Shown: positions 15,445 through 22,430 of the stretch, one piece after another | Position numbering within the stretch: the first letter of the stretch is position 1 | Layout of the letters: every line of letters starts with the position of its first letter | NCBI RefSeq assembly: GCF_002090115.1 | Contig: NZ_BBRK01000005.1 | Span: 248,001-312,000 of the forward strand | Length of the DNA stretch: 64,000 nt | From: Demequina sp. NBRC 110054 | GTDB lineage: Bacteria > Actinomycetota > Actinomycetes > Actinomycetales > Demequinaceae | Reading direction: 5' to 3' | Position numbers and translations under genes: made by a program | The notes under the pieces: model-generated | The model's database searches: none | The model's input: only the letters and a program-made list of their open reading frames with translations | Told to the model about the DNA's origin: nothing

Positions 15445-15732
15445 TCAAGGGAAGATCCCGGCGCGGATGCGTCGGGCTTCTCGTTCTTCCAAGAGGCCGC
15501 GCTCCGTCTCGTACTCGCGTAGACCGAAGGTCGCGATGTCGGCGGCGTGCTGCGCGGCCCACAGGTCGCCGGTGGCGAGTGCGAGTGCGCAGCGCTGCGC
15601 GTAGTCGCGGGCGGTCTCGCGCATGGCTGTCAGGCGGTCGGTGCTGAGTGTGTGCGCTCGCACTGCGTGGTCCCACTCCACTACCGCGTAGCCGGGTAGG
15701 CCATTATGCACGCTCCGTTGTTCACGTGGCAT
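15445..15732 (-). CDS. Antisense-strand phage ORF, hypothetical
   Basis: A 95-residue ORF, the only probable gene on the minus strand of the phage. The product is predicted to be largely helical (RLTAMRETARDYAQRCALAL, then REYETERGLLEEREARRIR) and soluble. It is convergent with rep and divergent from the ssDNA-binding-like gene, a position in which other inoviruses keep a repressor gene (for example rstR). No helix-turn-helix or ribosome binding site is visible. Regulator is a guess from position only. Confidence 0.5.
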   Translation of the reverse strand: MPREQRSVHNGLPGYAVVEWDHAVRAHTLSTDRLTAMRETARDYAQRCALALATGDLWAAQHAADIATFGLREYETERGLLEEREARRIRAGIFP

Positions 15733-15753
15733 GGATCAATTGTCGGCGTGTCG

Positions 15754-15782
15754 TAGACAGAACTTGAGATAGGCGCTACGTT
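15754..15782 (+). promoter_or_regulatory. Candidate promoter for ssDNA-binding gene
   Basis: TAGACA (15754-15759), a 17-bp spacer and TACGTT (15777-15782) fit a housekeeping-sigma promoter about 58 nt upstream of the GTG at 15840. It lies in the divergent gap opposite the minus-strand ORF. Confidence 0.45.
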
Positions 15783-15839
15783 GCGAGTGCAGGACACACC
15801 CGGGAGCGCCAACTCCCCACAACGAAAAGAGGGTCCGTC

Positions 15840-16154
15840 GTGGCCAAGATCATGCACATCACCGGACGCGCCGTGCGCGCCGACATCCTCCGACGCAAGT
15901 CCGACCAGGCGGTCTATGGCGCCTGCGTCACCGTTCTCACCGAGCCGCGTGGCGACACGTGCGAGGTTCTCGTCTTCGAGTCGGTGATCCCGGCTGTCGA
16001 GGTCCTCGACCTGCAGGACATGACCATCGACGCCACCGTCGCGGTGGACACCGCCGAGAGGGGCATGTTCGCGGTCAAGATGGTGACGCTCGACGCGGTC
16101 ACCGCTCCCGCTCCCGCCGCTGCTCCTGCGACCCAGGAGAAGGCGAAGGCGTAG
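15840..16154 (+). CDS. Putative phage ssDNA-binding protein (gene V-like)
   Basis: A 104-residue protein with alternating short beta-strand patterns (IMHITGRAV, AVYGACVTVL, CEVLVFESVI, TIDATVAVD, MFAVKMVTLD) that would suit a small OB-fold. A disordered Ala/Pro tail ends EKAKA. It sits directly after rep, as gene V does in Ff phages, where it coats the new plus strand for packaging. The GTG start follows aagaggg. Function is inferred from size, strand pattern and position, not from a clear motif. Confidence 0.6.
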   Translation: MAKIMHITGRAVRADILRRKSDQAVYGACVTVLTEPRGDTCEVLVFESVIPAVEVLDLQDMTIDATVAVDTAERGMFAVKMVTLDAVTAPAPAAAPATQEKAKA

Positions 16155-16165
16155 GCAAAAAGGGG

Positions 16166-16200
16166 CGGTCCCGGGGCCTCGCCAAAGGCACCCGGGACCG
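16166..16200 (+). terminator. Hairpin after the ssDNA-binding gene
   Basis: A perfect 10-bp stem CGGTCCCGGG / CCCGGGACCG around a 15-nt loop, 11 nt after the stop codon. It may end the rep/ssb transcript or process it before the structural operon. Confidence 0.65.
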
Positions 16201-16241
16201 GCTCGACGCCACGCCTCGCCACAACCGCGAAGGGGTATCTG

Positions 16242-16394
16242 ATGACCAGCATGACAGCGACGGCGCAGCCTGTCCAGGCAGACGCGCAGAGTGTGCATTA
16301 TCGGCGTGATGCACATGGTTGTGCCGGAGCGGCATCTGAACGCTGGCGGCCTGTCACGCCTCGTCGCTCCGCAGCGTCGGCGGCTCGTCCCTGA
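16242..16394 (+). CDS. 5' part of attachment-spanning phage ORF, cut by integration
   Basis: An ATG with a good ribosome binding site (gaagggg, 6 nt before) opens a frame that enters the right attachment repeat (16292-16306). In the prophage it runs on into host DNA and stops at 16394 after 50 codons, overlapping the end of the antisense marR. In the circular phage the frame passes through the repeat and continues at 10426 to the stop at 10663: 65 + 238 = 303 nt, exactly 101 codons with the stop. The chimeric product seen here is probably meaningless. Confidence 0.6.
   Translation: MTSMTATAQPVQADAQSVHYRRDAHGCAGAASERWRPVTPRRSAASAARP
16292..16306 (+). repeat. Right attachment-core repeat
   Basis: The second copy of tgtgcattatcggcg. 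It has the dif centre and XerC arm, but the bases to its left (gacgcgcagag) do not look like a XerD arm. The site is therefore a half-dif hybrid: phage sequence on the left, host XerC arm on the right. Confidence 0.88.
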
Positions 16395-16905
16395 GCAGCT
16401 GCCCCAGCGACTCGAGCCCCGACCGCAGCGCGTCGCGTGCGTCGGGCTCGAGCATGTCCAGCGCGCGTCGCTGTCCGTCGAGCATCGCGTCGAGCCCTTC
16501 AAGACACGCTTCGTGACCAGCGTCAGTGAGGGCGACCCAGACGATGCGCTTGTCCCTGTCGTCGCGCACGCGCCTTACGTAGCCGCGACGTTCGAGCCTG
16601 CCGATGCGGTGCGTCGTCGTGCCCGACGTGATGAGCGTGAGCCGCTCGATATCGCCCGCGGTAAGCCTGTGAGGCGTTCCCTGACGCGTGAGCGCCTCAA
16701 GCACCTCGAGCTCCCAGGGCTGCAGGTCGTGCGCCGCCAGCACGCGCTCGTTCATGACCGACACGAGCCGTGCGTACCGGCTCAGCCGGCCGAAGATCTC
16801 GAGCGCCTCCGTGTCGAGGCCCGGCCGTTCGCGGTGCCACTCGGCGACGAAGGCATCGATCGCGTCGTCCGAGGCGAACTGCTCATCCGCGTCGTGCCCG
16901 CTCAT
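16354..16905 (-). CDS. MarR-family transcriptional regulator
   Basis: A 183-residue MarR-type winged-helix protein: LEVLEALTRQG, LTAGDIERLTLITSGTTTHRIGRLERRGYVRR and a wing with DDRDKR. The start was placed at the ATG with a clear ggaggca site; a longer frame upstream lacks one. It is the first host gene right of the prophage and ends 47 bp from the attachment site. A short inverted repeat about 60 bp upstream is a candidate operator. It stands alone, so its targets are unknown. Confidence 0.85.
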   Translation of the reverse strand: MSGHDADEQFASDDAIDAFVAEWHRERPGLDTEALEIFGRLSRYARLVSVMNERVLAAHDLQPWELEVLEALTRQGTPHRLTAGDIERLTLITSGTTTHRIGRLERRGYVRRVRDDRDKRIVWVALTDAGHEACLEGLDAMLDGQRRALDMLEPDARDALRSGLESLGQLLRDEPPTLRSDEA

Positions 16906-16966
16906 GGTGCCTCCCGCATCGTCCCCGTGGCGTCGCCGTGTCGCCCCACCACACGCCTTCACGCAC

Positions 16967-16984
16967 TATCTTGAGATAAAGATA
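16967..16984 (-). promoter_or_regulatory. Inverted repeat, candidate MarR operator
   Basis: TATCTT-gagata-AAGATA, a perfect 6-bp inverted repeat with a 6-bp spacer, in the only A+T-rich stretch of the gap between the marR start and the tetR end. It is well placed to overlap the marR promoter. Confidence 0.5.
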
Positions 16985-16999
16985 TACCAGGTATTCTTC

Positions 17000-17617
17000 C
17001 TATTCGATGATCAAGGCCGCCGCATACAGCCTGCTGAGCTCGGTCAGCATCCTCCGCGGCTCCACCGACTGCTCCTGTGCAAGCCTGTCACCGAAGCCGT
17101 ACACCCGCTGTGCGAGGCCGAGGTACGCGTTGGTCAGCGTCGAGGCCGTGACCTCCGGCGAGTCCGCAAGCCGCAGGGTGCCGTCCTGCTCCCCCAGGCG
17201 CAGCACGTCCACGAGGGGTCTCAGCAATGCACGGATCGCCGCCTGGAACTGTGCGCTGAGGTCGCTGTCCTCCCCGCCGCCGAGCTGCACGTCGAAGACC
17301 TGGGTGAAGCGCACCTCGTCGGCGTGGTCGTCGATGAGTCCCTCGATGTCCGCAAGGGCGCTCCCCAGCCGCGCGGCCGCGGTGCCGGACCAGCGCGCGC
17401 TCAGGCCCTCGAGCAGCACTCCCCAGCGCTCGAGGAGATCCACCTCGACGGCCAACGCGACATGATCGCGCGTCGGGAAGTAGCGATAGACGGTCCGGCG
17501 CGTGACGCCGCATTCATCCGCGATGTCGTCGATCATGACCTGGTCGAAGCCGCGCTCGAGGAACAGCGCCCGCGCGGCGTCGACGAGCTCCTGCCGTCGC
17601 CGCTCCCTGACGCCCAT
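17000..17617 (-). CDS. TetR-family transcriptional regulator
   Basis: A 205-residue regulator with an N-terminal TetR helix-turn-helix (RQELVDAARALFLERGFDQV, then DDIADECGVTRRTVYRYFPTRDHVAL, about residues 9-54) and a divergent ligand-binding C-terminal domain. It begins 2 nt after the alpha-galactosidase stop, so it is the last gene of the galactoside operon and probably controls it. A 3'-end position gives simple feedback. Ligand not known. Confidence 0.86.
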   Translation of the reverse strand: MGVRERRRQELVDAARALFLERGFDQVMIDDIADECGVTRRTVYRYFPTRDHVALAVEVDLLERWGVLLEGLSARWSGTAAARLGSALADIEGLIDDHADEVRFTQVFDVQLGGGEDSDLSAQFQAAIRALLRPLVDVLRLGEQDGTLRLADSPEVTASTLTNAYLGLAQRVYGFGDRLAQEQSVEPRRMLTELSRLYAAALIIE

Positions 17618-17619
17618 GG

Positions 17620-19263
17620 CTACTCCCTCTCGAGGACTCGCCCGGTCCTGTCTCCGAGCTCGAGCACGAACGGACCCTGGTCCGTCTGCATACGATCGAT
17701 CATGCCCGACCGGGTATGCGCGACGATCCTCGCCGCTCCGGGCGGGTCCCAGGTCGCGAGCAGCGCCGTCGTCTCCGGGTCGTAGGTCGAGATGTCGTCG
17801 CTCACGAAGACGAGCGAGCCGAGCGTCGTGTTGACGGCGTGAAGAGTGCGCCTCTCGGCGTCGCTCAGACGCGTGTCCGTCGTGCGCAGGATGACGACGT
17901 CGGGATCGTTGCCGAACCACGTGCCGTCCATCCAGGCGCGCGCGATCGTGCTGCGCATCGACGACACGGTAGAGATCCGCTCCCGGTAGTGCATGCGGCG
18001 CTGTGCATGGTCCTCCCACTTCGCGGCGACATCGGCGCCGATGCGGCAGTACTCGACGAGCCCCGCCGCGCTCACGAGCGGCACTCCGCAGCCAAGAATC
18101 GCGGCGTCTCCCGCCCACGACCGGAGCAGCTCCATCGCCCGGCGCATGCGCTGCGCGCGCGTCATGCCCGGCCGGCCGTCCAACGCCGCTGCGTAGAGGA
18201 AGTCGAGCTTGAGCAGCCCGAAGCCCCACTCCCCCGTCGCCTCCGCGAAGACCCGCTCGAGGTAGGCGAGCACCTCGTCGTTGAAGAGGTCGAGCGCGTA
18301 GAACGTGCCCTTCCACCCGCCGTTCCATCCCGCGGGGACCCGCTTGCCGGAGGCATCGCGCAGCACCCAGTCGGGATGCTCGCGGAGGAGGTCGCTGTTG
18401 CCCGCCGCGACGAAGGGCGCGAGCCACAGTCCCGGCAGCATCCCGCGGTCCTTCGCGGCCTCTGCGAGGGGCGCGACGCCGTCGGGGAACCCCGGGGCGA
18501 AGTCGAGCCAGTCCCCCACGTGCGTCTGGAAGCCGTCGTCGATCTGGAACACGTCGAAGCGGATCTCCGACGCGCTCAGCGCATCGATCTCTCCGAGCAG
18601 CGAGTCCGCGTCGATGTCGCCGTAGTAGCGATACCAGCTGGTCCACCCGGTCACGGGCGGGGCCGGCCGAGGCGTCCAGCTCCTGCCCGCCCAGTCCCTG
18701 AGCAGGACGGGCGCCGAGCGGCCCGCGCGGGCCTCGAGCCACGCGACCCGGGCGGTCTCACCCGGCTCGATCCTCCATCCCGCCACGTCGACCACGACGC
18801 GCAGCCACTCTCCGTGCACCTCGAGGACGGCGAACGCCTCCGTCCCGATCCGCGAGCCCCACAGATGCGCGGCCTCGCCCCGCTGCACCGCGAGCACCTC
18901 GTGCGAGCACTCGGCATCGTGGTCCCGCTGGTCCGGAGCGATCCCGTGGTCGCCCATCTGCTCGAGCTTCCACAGCCGACCGAGTCGGTTCAGCCGCTTG
19001 CGGCACGTGGCGAGGGGTCGCACCTCGGACTGGGACCAGCTCTGATAGCCGTTGAGCCACGCGAGATCGCCCTCCCTCACGTCGGCGGGGACCTCGAGGA
19101 CCAGGTGATCCAACTCGAGACCCTCGGGGCCCGCCGTCACGTCGATCCACAGCTCGCCGTCACCGGCGTCGAAGCCCCGCGAGCCGACGCGCACCCGTCC
19201 GTCGTCGTCCGCGAGGGGCCGTGCGACCCCTGCCTCGCGCACTCCCAGCGTCCACGCGGTCAT
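17620..19263 (-). CDS. Alpha-galactosidase, GH36-like
   Basis: A 547-residue glycoside hydrolase. An N-terminal beta-sandwich contains LNGYQSWSQSE. The TIM barrel carries FDVFQIDDGFQTHVGDW, the nucleophile in LLKLDFLYA (Asp354) and the probable acid/base in YCRIGADV (Asp411). This matches GH36/Mel-type alpha-galactosidases but is shorter than the 700-aa forms. No signal peptide, so cytoplasmic action on imported alpha-galactosides is likely. The start overlaps the beta-galactosidase stop (ATGA). Other GH36 specificities are possible. Confidence 0.85.
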   Translation of the reverse strand: MTAWTLGVREAGVARPLADDDGRVRVGSRGFDAGDGELWIDVTAGPEGLELDHLVLEVPADVREGDLAWLNGYQSWSQSEVRPLATCRKRLNRLGRLWKLEQMGDHGIAPDQRDHDAECSHEVLAVQRGEAAHLWGSRIGTEAFAVLEVHGEWLRVVVDVAGWRIEPGETARVAWLEARAGRSAPVLLRDWAGRSWTPRPAPPVTGWTSWYRYYGDIDADSLLGEIDALSASEIRFDVFQIDDGFQTHVGDWLDFAPGFPDGVAPLAEAAKDRGMLPGLWLAPFVAAGNSDLLREHPDWVLRDASGKRVPAGWNGGWKGTFYALDLFNDEVLAYLERVFAEATGEWGFGLLKLDFLYAAALDGRPGMTRAQRMRRAMELLRSWAGDAAILGCGVPLVSAAGLVEYCRIGADVAAKWEDHAQRRMHYRERISTVSSMRSTIARAWMDGTWFGNDPDVVILRTTDTRLSDAERRTLHAVNTTLGSLVFVSDDISTYDPETTALLATWDPPGAARIVAHTRSGMIDRMQTDQGPFVLELGDRTGRVLERE

Positions 19264-22200
19264 CCCTCACTCCTCTCGGTCGGCGCAGCATCGGCTGTCA
19301 GCGCAGCATCGGCGATCGCCTCAGCACTCTCGATCAGCCACTCCGTGCGCCAGCGCCTGCCGGGCTCGAGCACACCCTCGGGTTGCAGCCGAGCCTCCCC
19401 CGGCTTGTCGCCGCCGACGCCGCACTGCGCGACATCGAGGCACAACGTCGCGGGTCCGTCGTCCGGCAGCTGATCCGCGTACCGCGCGGCGGCAAGCTCG
19501 GCCTGCGTGTACGGCCGCACGGAGGCCTCGAACGGCTCGCCGTCGAGGCGCGTCAACCTCAGCCCGCCGCGGTCGCCGCGCAGCTCGAGGCGCTCGAGGT
19601 CCGCACGGTTGCCGTTCTCCTGAGGATGCGGATAGGCGTGCGGCATCTCACCGACCGATGCCTGCCACGCGCCGAGCGCCGACCCGGTGCGCCGGTCGCG
19701 GTGATTCTCTCCCGGCCCCCTGCCGAGCCAGTGCACGCGGCGCAGCCCCTCGTCCAGGGTCGCGGTCAGCCCGAGCCGCATGAGAGGACGGCGCGACACG
19801 GCCTCGAGGGACAGGCGCACGCCGCCCTCGGCCCCGGTGAGGGTGAGCCTCACGTCGGCGCCACGCACGCGCCAGGCAAGGGAGACCGCATTCGAGCCCA
19901 CGACGGACCTCACGCGGGCGCGGCCGACCGCGCGGCGCCATCGCGCCTCCTCCGAGACGAGGTCGAGCACGGGCGCGAAGTTCGCCAGGCCCCGGTCGTT
20001 GTCCGTGGGCGCGCGCCACAGGTTGAGCGCGAGCGGCGTCGCGAGGTGCTCGCTCCCGCCGAGCACGAGCGAGTCGATCGCGCCGCTGCGCAGATCCACG
20101 ACCACGCGGTCGTCGCCGCGCACGAGAGCGGCCCTGGAGCCCGACCGCCGCACCGACCACGAGCGGTCCGTCGCGGCCGTGACGACCGTGCGCGCGAGCG
20201 TGAACTGCTCCCAGGCGACCACGTGCCCGGACTCGGCCCACGTCGAGCCCTCGCGCAGGTGCAGCGCGGCCGTGAGCGTCCACAGTCCCGGTCCGTCGAC
20301 GGGAGACGCCGGGATCGCGAAGGTGCGGGCCTCCGCCGGCGCCACCGTCGCATCGTCCGCGTGGCCCTTGGCCACGGCGACGCCGTCGCGCTCCACGCGC
20401 CACCGCAGCACGAGCCCCGACAGATCGTCGAAGGCGTGCCTGTTGGTGACTCGCACCCCGTCGGGAGTACGCGCGATTACCACGTGTTGGTAGACCTTCG
20501 CGAGCTCCGTGTACGCGGGATGGGGCGTGCGATCGGCCGCGACGATGCCGTTGGCGCAGAACCATCGATCGGTGGGCCGCTCGCCGAACGCGCCGCCGTA
20601 CGCACGCCGCGTACGGCCGTCGTGAAGGGGCACCTCGATCGTCTGATCGACCCAGTCCCACACGAAGCCGCCAGCCCACCGGTCGTAGCGGTGGAAGTTC
20701 TCCACGTGCGCGGCCGCGTTGCCGAAGCTGTTCTCCATCGCGTGGAGGTACTCGCATGCGATGACGGGTCGGCCCGCGTACTGCGCGGCAGTGAAGCCCT
20801 TGGTGTCGGCGGCCAGCGCGTTCATGACGCGCTCGAGGGGGCCGACGGTGATGTCGCGGCCCTCGCCGATCGTCTCCTCGAGCTGCGGGTCGGGGTACAT
20901 GAGGGACATCACGTCGGAGGTCTCGAGCGTCGTGTCGCCCTCGTAGTGGACGGGCCGACTCGCGTCGAGCGCGAGCACCGCGCGCTTCGCCTCGTGGAAG
21001 GCCTCGCCGTCGCCGGCCTCGTTGCCGAGCGACCACATGATCACGCTCGGATGGCTGCGTGAGCGCCGCACCATGGCCTCGACGCGCGCGACGACCGACG
21101 GACGCCATTCGGGTCCGTCACCGGGGATGCCTCGGCGCCGCACGCCGTGCGACTCCACCTCGGCCTCATCCATGACATACAGCCCGTGCTCGTCGCACAG
21201 GCGGTAGACCTGGTCGGGGTTCGGGTAGTGGGACAGGCGCAGCGCGTTGACGTTCGCCCGCTTCATCAGGACGATGTCGCGCTCGCGGACCTCGTCCGGC
21301 ACGTCCCAGATTCGCGTCGGGTGGAAGTCGTGGCGGTTGACACCGTGGAGCACGACCGCGCGGCCGTTGACCCTCAGCTCCTCCCCCACGATCTCGACCC
21401 GCCGGAAGCCGACCCGCAGCCGACGCACGTCCACCTCACCGTCGGCCGAGGTCGTGGTCACCGTGAGGTCGTGGAGGTGCGGCCGCTCGGCGCTCCACGG
21501 GGCGACCTCGAGACCCGTGGCGGCCAGGGTCGTGGCAGCGAGAGTGAGTCCTCCGTCGTCGGACGACGTGCCGGTGGCGATCACGGCGCGGGCGATCTCG
21601 GCCCCGTCGAGCTCGACGACGCACTCGCCGTCCCCGCCGAGGGTCTCGATCGCGATCGATCCGAGCCCGCTCGCGGGGTCCAGGTCTGTCGTGACCGCAA
21701 CGTCCCACGGCGCGTGTGCGGGCTCGGCCTCGAGCCACACGTCGCGCGTGATGCCTGAGAGGAACCACATGTCCTGGTCCTCGAGGAAGGTGCCTGTCGA
21801 GTACCGATGCACCACGACCACGACTGCGAGCTCTCCGCCGGGCACAGCGACGTCCGTGAGATCGAAGGTGGCCCCTGTCATCGAGCCCTCCGAGTAGCCG
21901 AACAGGCGACCGTCCACGAAGAGATGGAAGGCGGACTTCACGCCCTCGAAGCGCAGCGTGACGCGGCGCCCGCCCCACTCTGACGGGACCCTCACGGCCC
22001 GGCGATAGATGCCTGTGGGCGTGTCCTGGGGATCGATCGTGCCGAGCCTGCGGCCGCGCGCTCGGATCGCCGGCGGGAACCTGAAGGCCAGGTAGTACGG
22101 CGTGCCATAGCCCGCGAGCTCCCACACTCCGGGGACCTCGATCCGGTCCCAACCGTCGCCGGCCCCGGCGAGCGCAGCATCGTCCCTCCGCGCCGAGCCG

Positions 22201-22430
22201 AACAGCGCATCGTCCACGTCCGCCTCGGCCCACGTCGGCGACCACCGGAAGTCCCACGTGCCACGCAGGGACACTCGCTCGCACGTGTCCTCCTTCCGCC
22301 GCTCGGCGCGCTGCGTGAGCCTGCCGTAGCCGACGACCCGAGGATCGTCGACGTCGGCGCGCATCCTCGTGACGTCAAGATGTCTGGGCGCAACTCTCTC
22401 GCCCGCGCCATGCTCGCTGTGCACGCTCAT
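19260..22430 (-). CDS. lacZ: Beta-galactosidase, GH2 (LacZ-type)
   Basis: A 1056-residue GH2 enzyme of full LacZ length. It has the sugar-binding domain with GTWDFRWSP and a jelly roll. The barrel has NVNALRLSHYPNPDQVYRLC, the acid/base Glu471 in WSLGNEAG and the nucleophile Glu560 in IACEYLHAME. The C-terminal beta-galactosidase small-chain domain has LNLWRAPTDND. No signal peptide. It hydrolyses beta-galactosides such as lactose in the cytoplasm. The ATG overlaps the symporter stop (ATGA) and its own stop overlaps the alpha-galactosidase start, so the operon is translationally coupled. Confidence 0.93.
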   Translation of the reverse strand: MSVHSEHGAGERVAPRHLDVTRMRADVDDPRVVGYGRLTQRAERRKEDTCERVSLRGTWDFRWSPTWAEADVDDALFGSARRDDAALAGAGDGWDRIEVPGVWELAGYGTPYYLAFRFPPAIRARGRRLGTIDPQDTPTGIYRRAVRVPSEWGGRRVTLRFEGVKSAFHLFVDGRLFGYSEGSMTGATFDLTDVAVPGGELAVVVVVHRYSTGTFLEDQDMWFLSGITRDVWLEAEPAHAPWDVAVTTDLDPASGLGSIAIETLGGDGECVVELDGAEIARAVIATGTSSDDGGLTLAATTLAATGLEVAPWSAERPHLHDLTVTTTSADGEVDVRRLRVGFRRVEIVGEELRVNGRAVVLHGVNRHDFHPTRIWDVPDEVRERDIVLMKRANVNALRLSHYPNPDQVYRLCDEHGLYVMDEAEVESHGVRRRGIPGDGPEWRPSVVARVEAMVRRSRSHPSVIMWSLGNEAGDGEAFHEAKRAVLALDASRPVHYEGDTTLETSDVMSLMYPDPQLEETIGEGRDITVGPLERVMNALAADTKGFTAAQYAGRPVIACEYLHAMENSFGNAAAHVENFHRYDRWAGGFVWDWVDQTIEVPLHDGRTRRAYGGAFGERPTDRWFCANGIVAADRTPHPAYTELAKVYQHVVIARTPDGVRVTNRHAFDDLSGLVLRWRVERDGVAVAKGHADDATVAPAEARTFAIPASPVDGPGLWTLTAALHLREGSTWAESGHVVAWEQFTLARTVVTAATDRSWSVRRSGSRAALVRGDDRVVVDLRSGAIDSLVLGGSEHLATPLALNLWRAPTDNDRGLANFAPVLDLVSEEARWRRAVGRARVRSVVGSNAVSLAWRVRGADVRLTLTGAEGGVRLSLEAVSRRPLMRLGLTATLDEGLRRVHWLGRGPGENHRDRRTGSALGAWQASVGEMPHAYPHPQENGNRADLERLELRGDRGGLRLTRLDGEPFEASVRPYTQAELAAARYADQLPDDGPATLCLDVAQCGVGGDKPGEARLQPEGVLEPGRRWRTEWLIESAEAIADAALTADAAPTERSEG

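Larger units (their letters stand above)
10411..16306 (+). mobile_element. Filamentous (inovirus-like) prophage integrated at dif
   Basis: A 5.9 kb element (5881 bp unit) between two copies of tgtgcattatcggcg. Gene order follows Ff-type phages: small membrane ORFs, a 47-aa coat with strong ribosome binding site, hairpin terminator, large adsorption-like protein with signal peptide and C-terminal anchor, small multi-span membrane protein, Zot/pI ATPase, non-coding region, Rep, and a small ssDNA-binding-like protein. No integrase, transposase or secretin is encoded, consistent with use of host XerC/XerD and with a single-membrane host. Base composition is less G+C-rich than neighbours in places: 12241-12300 counts 34 of 60 G+C. 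All structural genes look intact, so the element may be active. Confidence 0.9.
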
